Source: a virus
DNA length: 28,203 nt
Virus record (IMG/VR): IMGVR_UViG_3300009104_000096
Coordinates: 1-28,203 of that record
Direction: 5' to 3' (one strand)
How positions within the stretch are numbered: position 1 is the first letter of the stretch; each line of letters starts with the position of its first letter. The translations under genes were made by a program, and so were the position numbers. This document shows positions 1 through 7,435 of the stretch, piece by piece. The notes beneath the pieces are model-generated. The model saw only the letters and a program-made list of their open reading frames with translations, did not search any database and had not been told where the DNA came from.

Positions 1-48
1 TGCACCACTCGGAGTATCTATTGTGTCTACTTTAACGGTTGAAACCAC
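1..48 (-). CDS. Tail fibre-like protein, N-terminal fragment (runs off the window)
   Basis: Only 16 codons lie inside the window, beginning with a GTG codon at 48-46 and reading MVSTVKVDTIDTPSGA before the edge. An AGAGGAAA Shine-Dalgarno sequence precedes it and overlaps the stop of the upstream 64-aa gene, so this looks like a coupled gene start and not chance. Starts of the form STxKVDxIxTPSG are common at the N-termini of phage tail fibre and appendage proteins, where the phrase leads into a virion attachment domain; that resemblance is from memory of the family. Location at the end of a series of fibre genes agrees. Function beyond a probable fibre cannot be judged from 16 residues. Confidence 0.6.
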   Translation of the reverse strand, partial: MVSTVKVDTIDTPSGA

Positions 49-62
49 GATTTATTTCCTCT

Positions 63-257
63 CTATATTATAGTCCAAACGCCATTAATCGTAATGGTAT
101 AGGTGTCGCTCACCGTAATTGGGCCGACTGAACTGCCGTTCATATTTAGCGGTATAGTTACATTCTGGTTAATCTCATTCGAGTTAGTTCTAATATACTC
201 ATCCCCACTTCCAACATAAGGGCCGTCATTCTCTGGACTGTTGCCAATGTAAGCCAT
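63..257 (-). CDS. Short tail fibre tip-like protein, 64 aa
   Basis: A small complete gene starting MAYIGNSPEND. The MAY[IV]GN start is shared with the 259-aa fibre gene at 1574-2353. The C-terminal half (NVTIPLNMNG, then VGPITVSDTYTITINGVW) matches a beta-strand module I know from the C-terminal ends of marine phage fibres, so the protein looks like a fibre N-terminus joined almost directly to a tip module, with no shaft between. It may be a small accessory fibre or a remnant of a larger gene. The AAAGGAG ribosome site lies inside the stop region of the preceding 102-aa gene, so the two are co-translated. No catalytic motif is visible. Virion role is inferred from context. Confidence 0.7.
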   Translation of the reverse strand: MAYIGNSPENDGPYVGSGDEYIRTNSNEINQNVTIPLNMNGSSVGPITVSDTYTITINGVWTII

Positions 258-260
258 TCG

Positions 261-569
261 TTACTCCTTTGGGTTATCCGTTTTTACTTTATTAACTATA
301 GCCTTCATTTCATCAGCATCATCGCCACCTTTCCATAGAGCATCTAGTTGATCGCCTATTGGTGGATAGCTGTTTCTTCTTCGCTCATCATAGGGCTTTT
401 GTGCATTAATCTCATTCGTATATCTTTCTTCTGTCCAATCAGGTTCATCTACAACTTCTAAATCCTCAATAGGAGTCCTGCCAGCACTTGCATTTTCTAA
501 AGTTTTGTCTGTATGAGGGTGTTCTCTATAAAAAATTTTACCAGTTGATATTCTTCTAATATATTTCAT
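261..569 (-). CDS. Putative tail fibre assembly (chaperone-like) protein, 102 aa
   Basis: The segment RRRNSYPPIGDQLDALWKGG near residues 63-82, followed by a MKAIVNKVKTDNPKE ending, is the hallmark of small phage proteins that sit beside tail fibre genes and are usually called tail fibre assembly or tail-associated proteins. The N-terminus (MKYIRRISTGKIFY) is also typical. It is a paralogue of the 112-aa gene at 1225-1563: both end in a YP...LDAL...VK..YPK/NPK pattern. The start overlaps the stop of the upstream fibre gene as TAATG, with GAGG a few bases upstream. The 1:1 alternation with fibre genes suggests that each copy serves the fibre encoded just before it, which is inference. Confidence 0.7.
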   Translation of the reverse strand: MKYIRRISTGKIFYREHPHTDKTLENASAGRTPIEDLEVVDEPDWTEERYTNEINAQKPYDERRRNSYPPIGDQLDALWKGGDDADEMKAIVNKVKTDNPKE

Positions 570-1225
570 TACGCCAACCTCGTTATTGAAAAGAAATTAC
601 CTGAACCAAATGGACCTACACCTCCCCACCCATCAGCATCAAATCCTGCATTAGAACTCTGTTCGTGCCAAGTTTTGACTTGAAGATACTGGCTTGCAGT
701 CATATAATAAATATCAGTAAGTGAAACAGAATTATATGGACTTATAGAAATTGAATTGGTGGAAGATGATTTTATAGAACCATTTATCGTAAAATGTATC
801 GCATTATGAACACCATCGTTTAAACCACTATAAAGTATCGTAGCTGTGGCTAAGTAATAACCATTTGCAGGTGCAATATATCTATCTGTTGTGTTATTAA
901 AATCACCGTCAGGGTCAAAAGTATCAGCAGACCATTCTACGGTAGTCATTGTATTGGTAGTGATGGAAGAATTTTCTCCAGAACCAGAATAAGCCCTAAC
1001 GTGAGAAGTCATAGCACTAGATGGTAAGCTAGTAAGACTCGCACCTGATATAGCTGGTAAAGCATTTTCTAAATCTCTGGCATCTAGGTTGGTCAAACTA
1101 CTCGCATTTAAGGCAGGGAGAGTTCCTGTAATATTAGCCGCAGGAATACTTGTTAGGCTACTCGCATCCAACGCTGGTAACGCACCGTCCAACATTTCTG
1201 ATCCTACTTTAGATAGTGATGGCAT
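569..1225 (-). CDS. Tail fibre protein with C1q/TNF-like C-terminal domain, 218 aa
   Basis: Residues about 10-70 contain imperfect repeats of the type GxLPALxASSLTxL, a short beta-rich shaft motif found in phage fibres; the 259-aa neighbour has two copies of the same phrase. The C-terminal 140 residues (from about SHVRAYSG) have the pattern of a C1q/TNF-type jelly roll: an early TVEWSADTFD strand, then RYIAPANGYYLATATILYSG, NAIHFTINGS, SLTDIYYMTASQYLQVKTWH and a final FFSITRLA strand. Such trimeric domains serve as receptor-binding heads in phage fibres. The start overlaps the previous stop (TAATG) with AAGGAG upstream. Assignment as fibre is firm from context; the C1q-like fold is judged by eye. 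Confidence 0.75.
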   Translation of the reverse strand: MPSLSKVGSEMLDGALPALDASSLTSIPAANITGTLPALNASSLTNLDARDLENALPAISGASLTSLPSSAMTSHVRAYSGSGENSSITTNTMTTVEWSADTFDPDGDFNNTTDRYIAPANGYYLATATILYSGLNDGVHNAIHFTINGSIKSSSTNSISISPYNSVSLTDIYYMTASQYLQVKTWHEQSSNAGFDADGWGGVGPFGSGNFFSITRLA

Positions 1226-1563
1226 TAGTTATTCTCCTTCGGATATTTTTTCTTTACCGCTTGTCGTTTAATCTGTAGAGCATCTAGTTCATTGTCTAAT
1301 ATTGCGTGGACACATTCTGTGAGTGATGGGTATTCTGACTTGCGTTTGTCTGCATAGGTTTTTCTTGCTTCTTCTTGTTCTTGAAGCCATCCGTTTACTA
1401 CTGCATCATCCTTATAACCTACCTCTATATCTTCTTTGCTATGACCAGAGCTAACTGCATTGTCAATTAAATCCTGCAAATGTTGAGGGTTACTTTCGTC
1501 ACCACCGCTTTGAGATTCTAGCAAATGGCCTGTAGATTTAACTTTTGAATACCGTGTTTTCAT
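1225..1563 (-). CDS. Putative tail fibre assembly-like protein, 112 aa
   Basis: A charged, mostly helical small protein. The C-terminal third (ADKRKSEYPSLTECVHAIL, then LDALQIKRQAVKKKYPKE) resembles the YP.I.DQLDALW...VK..YPK signature of the 102-aa protein at 261-569, but the DQLDALW core is altered to ECVHAILDNELDAL. It is therefore a diverged paralogue. The middle (HLQDLIDNAVSSGHSKEDI) is specific to this copy. It lies between two fibre genes: a short gap follows the 259-aa fibre gene, and its own stop overlaps the next fibre start. A role in fibre folding or attachment is inferred from the family and position only. Confidence 0.62.
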   Translation of the reverse strand: MKTRYSKVKSTGHLLESQSGGDESNPQHLQDLIDNAVSSGHSKEDIEVGYKDDAVVNGWLQEQEEARKTYADKRKSEYPSLTECVHAILDNELDALQIKRQAVKKKYPKENN

Positions 1564-1573
1564 ATTGTGTCTC

Positions 1574-2353
1574 TTAAGTTAATTTAAAGTAGGCTGTTTC
1601 CATATTCATAGTTTGAGAGGTTGTTGGTGATCCTGTTTTGGTATAAGTAATAGTTATACCGTCTGACCCCCAAGTGGTTATTGTTGCTCCAATATAATCA
1701 CTCCCCCCATCAGCCCATCTTAAAGCATTATTAATAGCCCTCCAAGAGTCTGCTGTCATCTTTTCGTTGTGATGGAAGTTAGCGACATCTATTGTGCCAC
1801 TTTGTGCCAAACTGCTGGATGAATTGATAGCCCAAAAGAAACACGGCCCCTTAAAGGTGTCGTTCCCTACACCCCACATCCCATATATCGCATCAGGAGC
1901 AAACCCTACACCGCTAATTGTCTGTGTTGCTGAACTTGCTGAAGCTAGTGCTGAAAAAGCATATGTCGATCTAACTATTTTCATTTTTGGAGTGACTAAT
2001 CCAGTCAACGCTGACCCATCTAACGCTGGCAAAGCCCCTGTCAGCTTACTTGATGCCATATCAACAATATGCGAATCGCCTACTGAACTTGCAGGAGGAG
2101 CAACTGTCTCTGTAGTCTTACCGTAATACAGGCAGTACATCTCAGTTCCCCCTGCTAAAGAAGCAGTAGTTAAGGTCGTACCACTGGCTGTATAATCCGC
2201 AGGATTTTGTTTTACATTATTAATGTAGAGTAAAAGATCATCACTATTGGTGACGGTCTGAGACAACGTATGACTTGTTCCTGTAGGAGAACTAAAAGTT
2301 TGTCTCGTAAGCGTAGCGTATTTTGCTAAAGGTTTATTTCCAACGTAAGCCAT
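1574..2353 (-). CDS. Tail fibre protein, MAYVGN-type, 259 aa
   Basis: Residues 1-95 form the well-known phage fibre N-terminal module (MAYVGNKPLAKYATL, TSHTLSQTV, DDLLLYINNVKQNPADYTAS, EMYCLYYGKTTETV), which in other phages anchors the fibre to the virion. A short linker with two LPALDGSALTGL-type phrases follows at about residues 100-120. The C-terminal 135 residues (from KMKIVRSTYAFSAL) are a separate beta-rich domain with FAPDAIYGMWGVGND and GITITYTKTGS strands, probably the distal, receptor-facing part; I do not recognise its family. A clear AGGAG ribosome site lies 7 bases before ATG. It shares its N-terminal motif with the 64-aa gene at 63-257 and the linker motif with the C1q-like fibre. 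Confidence 0.78.
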   Translation of the reverse strand: MAYVGNKPLAKYATLTRQTFSSPTGTSHTLSQTVTNSDDLLLYINNVKQNPADYTASGTTLTTASLAGGTEMYCLYYGKTTETVAPPASSVGDSHIVDMASSKLTGALPALDGSALTGLVTPKMKIVRSTYAFSALASASSATQTISGVGFAPDAIYGMWGVGNDTFKGPCFFWAINSSSSLAQSGTIDVANFHHNEKMTADSWRAINNALRWADGGSDYIGATITTWGSDGITITYTKTGSPTTSQTMNMETAYFKLT

Positions 2354-2362
2354 TTTTTACTC

Positions 2363-2692
2363 CTATGTACTGATAGCATCAATGCGTGAAACTACCGTGT
2401 CTAAGCTAGTTCCAAGACTAGATTTAACTGTTAGTGCATCCCCATTTTGCATGATAATCTTAGACCCACCATCAATTAATTCCAAACTTCCTCCGACTGG
2501 AACAGGAGTTCCTTTTGCCAAGTAGTAGTTATTGCCCCCATTGACTATGTAAACATCTACATTGATTGAACTGGTAGCATGGACATTACAACATCTAATC
2601 CCCACCACCGCATCATCACTATTGCTGGTAAAGACGGTTACTGCGCCTGTTCCAGTATTGCGATCTATATGTCTTTCAAAATCTTGTGCCAT
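2363..2692 (-). CDS. Small beta-sandwich virion/tail fibre-associated protein, 109 aa
   Basis: The protein reads MAQDFERHIDRNTGTGAVTVF and later VDVYIVNGGNNYYLAKGTPV, ending LDTVVSRIDAIST. I know the same layout from small structural proteins of marine myo- and podophages, where it lies among tail fibre or baseplate genes: a MAQDFER start, an IVGIR-type strand, an IVNGGxNYYxAK strand, a glycine turn and the closing SxIDAIST. All of it is consistent with a single all-beta domain, possibly a fibre-attachment or decoration module. AAAGGAG lies shortly before ATG. It is placed between the large repeat fibre and the MAYVGN fibre. The exact role is not known to me. Confidence 0.65.
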   Translation of the reverse strand: MAQDFERHIDRNTGTGAVTVFTSNSDDAVVGIRCCNVHATSSINVDVYIVNGGNNYYLAKGTPVPVGGSLELIDGGSKIIMQNGDALTVKSSLGTSLDTVVSRIDAIST

Positions 2693-2703
2693 CTTTTACT
2701 CCT

Positions 2704-4365
2704 TTAAAGGGCTACTGCCATTGCTATTGCGAACCCAGCCGTAGTTCCTGCGGTTGATGAAATTGTTACTGTATCAGTTCCGGCATTGGTTGTTATTGTT
2801 GTCCCACCCGCTCCCGCAAAATTCAGCGTATCAGTAGTGGAATCAGCCTCTATATCTGTTTGTCCACTTACGGCAATCGTATTAAAAACATTTGTCGTTG
2901 AGGTTGGCGAAACATCTTGCCAAGCCGATCCGTTATAAACTCGCATCTTATTGCTGGTAGTATTAAAAACCATATCTCCTTCATCCAGACTTGAAACTGG
3001 ATCGGAAGATGCAATACGATAGACGTTTGCAAAATTATTGACATCAGAAATATTCGTTGCCGTAGTGTTGACGGAAGCGATATTCGTTGCGGTAGTGTTT
3101 ATGTTGGCAATAGAACCTGAACAGTTTGACATGGCAGTTACGTTTGCACTTGTGCCGAGCGTGTTCATGGCAGTTACGTTTGCACTTGTGCCCAATACAT
3201 TCATATCGTTGACCACATCCGCAGTACCAAGTGTATTCATATCCGCAACCACATCCGCAGTACCAAGTGTATTCATATCTGCTACTACATCCGCAGTACC
3301 AAGTGTATTCATATCAGCCACCACGTCCGCCGTTGCCAGAGTGTTCATATCTGAAACAACATCTGCCGTTCCAAGAGTATTCATATCTGCAACCACATCA
3401 GACGTTGCCAAAGTGTTCATATCAGAAACAATATCGGCTGTTGCCAAAGTATTCATGTCTGCAACTACATCCGTTGTACCGAGAATTGCCATGTCAGCCA
3501 CCGCATCTACTGTACCCAATCGACCTATTTCAGTGGCTTTAGCACTAACGGTATTTATATTTGTCTGTTCCGAAGAAGTAGGAGTGGTTCTCTGCCATGC
3601 AGTACCACCTAAATCATAGACCATCATCACATTATTGGTGGTATTCCAGTACAAAGCACCATCAGTTAAAGCATCTCCATCATTATCAAGCGTTGGGTCA
3701 CTCGCTTTTGAACCAAGAAAAATATCCGTGAAATCATCCAAGCTGGCCGCACTTGCTGTCGCTGAACTTGCCGAAGCGGTAGCCGAACTCGCCGCCGCTG
3801 TTGCAGAAGCACTAGCAGACGCACTATGCGTTAACGAGTCACCGCTGAATACGGTCTGGAATTTATCTGCACTTGAGTCGTATTGAAAGCCGTAAAAAGT
3901 TCCGATTGTCAATAGACCGATTGATGGTAGTGTTCCAGCCCCATCCAAGACTACGGCTTTTGCCCCTAATCCATTGACGTTCAGCGTTACTGCGGTTGAT
4001 GTATTAGTGAGTTTAATATCACTAACAACGAACATTCCGTTTGTCAAAGATGAAGGAGCAGGGTCTAAAGTGACTACCATGGCATTAACAGCCCCCGTAT
4101 CCGCACCGTACCAGCCGTTGCCATTGGTGGTGATGTAATTTATTATATCATCTGCTAAAGCTGGAAGATCAACCCAATCATCTTTTGGGCTACCATCAGA
4201 GGCTTGGGATAAAGCTAGATTCGCAACTATTTGATCGAGTGTTGCTTCTATGTTGACGAATTCAGTATCCAGATTAGTAGTTCTGACTGTTGATCTTCCA
4301 GATACGTTGTTTGATTCGTCTGTGCTAAAATCAGTTGTTTGATTATATGCTGGTGGATTTGGCAT
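2704..4365 (-). CDS. Large tail fibre protein with 12-residue tandem repeats, 553 aa
   Basis: The N-terminus (MPNPPAYNQTTDFSTDESNN, then RTTNLDTEFVNIEATLDQIV) is a virion-attachment type segment. Residues about 80-180 are beta-rich; an Ala/Ser-rich stretch (SASASATAAASSATASAS) at about 182-208 should form a flexible or coiled-coil neck. A small unit, ALYWNTTNNVMMVYDLGGTAW, follows; a related one recurs later as MVFNTTSNKMRVYNGSAWQ. Residues 283-414 are eleven tandem 12-residue repeats of consensus LGTADVVADMNT, then NINTTATNIASVN repeats. The end is a beta-rich TDTVTISS region. This architecture is known from fibres of marine cyanophages. It is the first of the fibre genes transcribed and probably the main fibre shaft. 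Confidence 0.85.
   Translation of the reverse strand: MPNPPAYNQTTDFSTDESNNVSGRSTVRTTNLDTEFVNIEATLDQIVANLALSQASDGSPKDDWVDLPALADDIINYITTNGNGWYGADTGAVNAMVVTLDPAPSSLTNGMFVVSDIKLTNTSTAVTLNVNGLGAKAVVLDGAGTLPSIGLLTIGTFYGFQYDSSADKFQTVFSGDSLTHSASASASATAAASSATASASSATASAASLDDFTDIFLGSKASDPTLDNDGDALTDGALYWNTTNNVMMVYDLGGTAWQRTTPTSSEQTNINTVSAKATEIGRLGTVDAVADMAILGTTDVVADMNTLATADIVSDMNTLATSDVVADMNTLGTADVVSDMNTLATADVVADMNTLGTADVVADMNTLGTADVVADMNTLGTADVVNDMNVLGTSANVTAMNTLGTSANVTAMSNCSGSIANINTTATNIASVNTTATNISDVNNFANVYRIASSDPVSSLDEGDMVFNTTSNKMRVYNGSAWQDVSPTSTTNVFNTIAVSGQTDIEADSTTDTLNFAGAGGTTITTNAGTDTVTISSTAGTTAGFAIAMAVAL
3124..3519 (-). repeat. Eleven tandem 36-bp repeats inside the tail fibre gene
   Basis: Reading the DNA codon by codon, the stretch divides exactly into eleven 36-bp units encoding LGT.DVV.DMNT variants. 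The central units (3232-3303) are the most alike at DNA level. Outer units differ more: the first is LGTVDAVADMAI and the last two are LGTSANVTAMNT and LGTSANVTAMSN. This is the pattern of unequal exchange acting in the middle of an array. The array creates long false reading frames on the opposite strand, which I discarded. Confidence 0.92.
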
Positions 4366-4378
4366 AGTTCTTCCTTAT

Positions 4379-7300
4379 CTATCTAGTTCGATTTTTTACT
4401 AATTTTTTTGTTTCTCTACCTATAGCTTTTCCCGCGCTGATTGTGAAATCTAGTGTTGCATCTACACCTCTACCTACGCTCTTTCTGACTTCATCTACTT
4501 GAGGTGCTATGGTCTGCCCTGTGATTCTTGCAAGTAAATGACCTGTCATATTTGCAAATTTCCCACGCTTGATTCCTTCGGTCATGTATCTTATTCCTGT
4601 AGGAGAATTCATAAACTTAGCTAAAGCGTGTAATCCAACAATGCGAGATAAATTCTTAAATGGATGTAAAGCGAGCATTCCAGCAATTAAACCAGACGAC
4701 ATTGTTGTTTCTCTAGTGGCCGCTGTTGCTACTTGAGCAAATCTAACTAACTCTTTATGTCTTTGCTTCCCATAAATCTCTATTATTTCTTTTTCCATAG
4801 AGCCACTTCCTATGAGCTTATTCAGCAAAGGTTCGCCTTTAAAAACGATATGCCCTACATTTTCTGTATGATTAATCATAGATCCCATCAAATCTTCCAT
4901 AGCTTCTTGCTTGAACTTGACCCATTCTTTGCTGTTTTCGCCAAAATGCGCCTTAGCTTTTCTTATCTGCCCCATCATGTCTTTTCTAAAAAGATACTTA
5001 ACAACAGACTTGTCTCCATCAGTTAGTTTCTTGATGAAGGTTTTCTTCATAACTTTATCTCTTGCTTCTGTCGCTTTTATCGAATCTTGGAGTAGGGTCT
5101 TGAATTTTGTCTCGTCTAGCTTATCTAGCTTCACTCCCTTCATATTAATAGGAGCATTTAAAGCATCAATTTGTTCTAAAAGTGCTTTGACTTGTTTGTG
5201 TTGTTGTTTAAAGATAGTATTAAAAGCACCTGTTTTTTCTAGTTTCTCCATTTGCCTTAAAAGCAAACCACCGTTAATTTCTTTTACCCCGCTTATAGCT
5301 CCCGCTTTATCTAGCCAATTCTTAACGATCCCATCTCTAACCTCTTTTTGCCCAACTTTATCCAACAAACCTACTGTCTTAGTATCACCAAATAGTTTTC
5401 TTACATCTTCAATAGATGCGTTTTCTATTTTTCCTATAACCTGAGAAGGCTCAACACCACCCTGTCTCGCATCTTTCAACAAGTTTCTGATAAATTTATT
5501 ATCAAGAGCGGGGCGAGTATTTTTATAATATTGATCAGCCAAACTTAACGCTTCATAAGCCTTCGGGTTATTGCCTAACTTAGCGTTTCTTAAAGCATCA
5601 TCATGGGCTTTTTCTATGATTCTGAAAAATCTATCATCAACTGTTTTAAGAAATTGAGGATCATAAGCTAGATTTCTGAATCTTGTTCTTGAAGCATGAA
5701 CCGATTGAAAGCTCTGTAAATTATCTGCTTTCATTACATCATCAAGTAAATTTTTAACTTCCTTTGGCATACCAACAAACTCGGTATAAGTCTTTTGCCC
5801 AATTTTAGTTGTCTTGACTTGAAAAGTTTCATTTAGATATTTATTTAAAGCATCTCTAATAGATGCAGTACCTACTTGTCTTTTAGGTAACCCGTCTTTC
5901 CCTTTTGGGAGTAATTTATCAATCTTTGCGTAATTAATTCGATTTTGTCTATTGACCTTTTCAGCTTCTCCTTTTAACTTGCTCTGTATCTTTGATCCAT
6001 AATCTTCTAATGGTTTATCTGTCTTACTCGCAACTTTAGTCTCTAACTTTTCTGTAGCTTGTTCTTCTAATCTAGCTATATTTTTCTCTGATTCCTTTAA
6101 CGAACCCTCCACGCTTTCTGCCATCAGAGTATCGGCTTCTTTGCCTGTTTGTCCTCCCTCTGCATCTATAAATTCTTGTCTTTTCTTTTCGATAGCTTCT
6201 ACATTTTTTGTTTGTCGTTTCGCTCGAATATTCTTGTGAACATTTTCAGCTAAAGCCTCCGCTCTTTGCGTAAGAGGATTTGATCTTGGGCCCACAGCCT
6301 CAGACAAAGGCAAAGTTACTCCCATCTTCTCTGCATCTTTAGTCAATTCTAATTTTGCTGGATCAACGATACTTGTTACTTCCCCACGCTTTCCTTTTAC
6401 TAAAGCTACTGCAACTCTCTTTAACTCAGAAACAACACCCATAGGATCATCTTTTAATTTCTCCCATGTGATAGTAGGCCAACCACCAGATTCCTCAACA
6501 GCAGAAGCACGTTGAGTATTACGACCAGTTAAAACTTTTCTTCCAGCCCATCCTATTGCTCTACCACCTACTTCTCCAGCGGCCGCATATTTCGCAGCCG
6601 TTTTACCCATTTTGACGGTATCTGCATCTACCCCTTCCTCTGAGATAGTAGAATCTATGTTTTTTGTACCAAAAAAAGTCTCAAATTCCTTTAGAGCTTC
6701 CAGTTCTTCTTGTGCAAATTTAACAAATCCCGTTGATCCAGCTACTGTCGCAATACTGAAAGGCAGACTCATTCCCTGTGTTGCAACTCCAGCAACAACA
6801 GCAGTTGTAAGTTCTGGCGCATGTCCAACCATGTCTGCAAAATCAGCCATATTTATATTGTTTCCATCTAGAGTGACGTATGGTTGCTTGCTATTTGATC
6901 TCCAATCTCTTTCTCGCTCATTTATATACCCCGCTTTAAATAAGCCATCAGGATTTATCACAACACCCATTTGAGTTTTCTTCCAACCATCCTCACCATA
7001 TATAAGATTAAGACTATCATCTCTTTCTTGCGGGGAATCTGTTAAAGAAAGTTTTGCTCTATCTTTAAGGACTTTCCATGTCCATGATTTATGACTACCT
7101 AACCCAGTTCTATCGGTTTTTGAGTAAATAGAAAGATCATCTAATGTCTGTCCGAATAAATCTTTAAATCCCCTTACTGTGTCGATTGTGACATTCCTAA
7201 GATCAGACATGTCTATACCCTGAGCGTCTATTTCCTTAGAATCCTCTGGTGAGAACAAAGTAAATGTTTTTGATTGTTGAGGAGTCAAATCTAGTTGTTC

Positions 7301-7435
7301 TGACGATTGATTATCTAAAATAGGCGAAGAAACAGACGGAGCCCCAGTATCTACATCTTGAACTGTCGTTGCGCTATCAACGGGTTCGTCAAAATTCTCG
7401 AACTCATCTTCGTATGCTAAAGAGAATTTACCCAT
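4379..7435 (-). CDS. Large internal virion / DNA ejection-type protein, 1018 aa
   Basis: The longest gene of the window, in the position where podoviruses encode proteins that leave the head and enter the cell envelope during DNA entry. Visible parts: an acidic N-terminal 60 residues; a hydrophobic Gly/Ala-rich segment at about residues 205-240 (TTAVVAGVATQGMSLPF, then SIATVAGSTGF); a long Lys/Glu-rich helical region at about 390-510; mixed alpha-helical sequence; and a second hydrophobic stretch near 910-940 (GLIAGMLALHPF). I see no lysozyme or transglycosylase motif, unlike T7 gp16. The start overlaps the previous stop (TAATG). Ejection function is inferred from position, size and the membrane-like segments. 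Confidence 0.6.
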   Translation of the reverse strand: MGKFSLAYEDEFENFDEPVDSATTVQDVDTGAPSVSSPILDNQSSEQLDLTPQQSKTFTLFSPEDSKEIDAQGIDMSDLRNVTIDTVRGFKDLFGQTLDDLSIYSKTDRTGLGSHKSWTWKVLKDRAKLSLTDSPQERDDSLNLIYGEDGWKKTQMGVVINPDGLFKAGYINERERDWRSNSKQPYVTLDGNNINMADFADMVGHAPELTTAVVAGVATQGMSLPFSIATVAGSTGFVKFAQEELEALKEFETFFGTKNIDSTISEEGVDADTVKMGKTAAKYAAAGEVGGRAIGWAGRKVLTGRNTQRASAVEESGGWPTITWEKLKDDPMGVVSELKRVAVALVKGKRGEVTSIVDPAKLELTKDAEKMGVTLPLSEAVGPRSNPLTQRAEALAENVHKNIRAKRQTKNVEAIEKKRQEFIDAEGGQTGKEADTLMAESVEGSLKESEKNIARLEEQATEKLETKVASKTDKPLEDYGSKIQSKLKGEAEKVNRQNRINYAKIDKLLPKGKDGLPKRQVGTASIRDALNKYLNETFQVKTTKIGQKTYTEFVGMPKEVKNLLDDVMKADNLQSFQSVHASRTRFRNLAYDPQFLKTVDDRFFRIIEKAHDDALRNAKLGNNPKAYEALSLADQYYKNTRPALDNKFIRNLLKDARQGGVEPSQVIGKIENASIEDVRKLFGDTKTVGLLDKVGQKEVRDGIVKNWLDKAGAISGVKEINGGLLLRQMEKLEKTGAFNTIFKQQHKQVKALLEQIDALNAPINMKGVKLDKLDETKFKTLLQDSIKATEARDKVMKKTFIKKLTDGDKSVVKYLFRKDMMGQIRKAKAHFGENSKEWVKFKQEAMEDLMGSMINHTENVGHIVFKGEPLLNKLIGSGSMEKEIIEIYGKQRHKELVRFAQVATAATRETTMSSGLIAGMLALHPFKNLSRIVGLHALAKFMNSPTGIRYMTEGIKRGKFANMTGHLLARITGQTIAPQVDEVRKSVGRGVDATLDFTISAGKAIGRETKKLVKNRTR

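Noticed and set aside
3038-3619. Long plus-strand frame of 193 residues across the fibre repeats
   Set aside because: It is the opposite strand of the 36-bp repeat array; its repetitive residues come from the fibre codons and it has no ribosome site.
4757-5444. Plus-strand frames of 89 and 177 residues opposite the ejection gene
   Set aside because: Ser/Leu/Phe-rich shadow frames of a Lys/Glu-rich gene; no ribosome site or motif.
4379-7435. Lysozyme or transglycosylase domain in the large ejection protein
   Set aside because: I looked for the Glu-containing lytic transglycosylase motifs and found none that fits.
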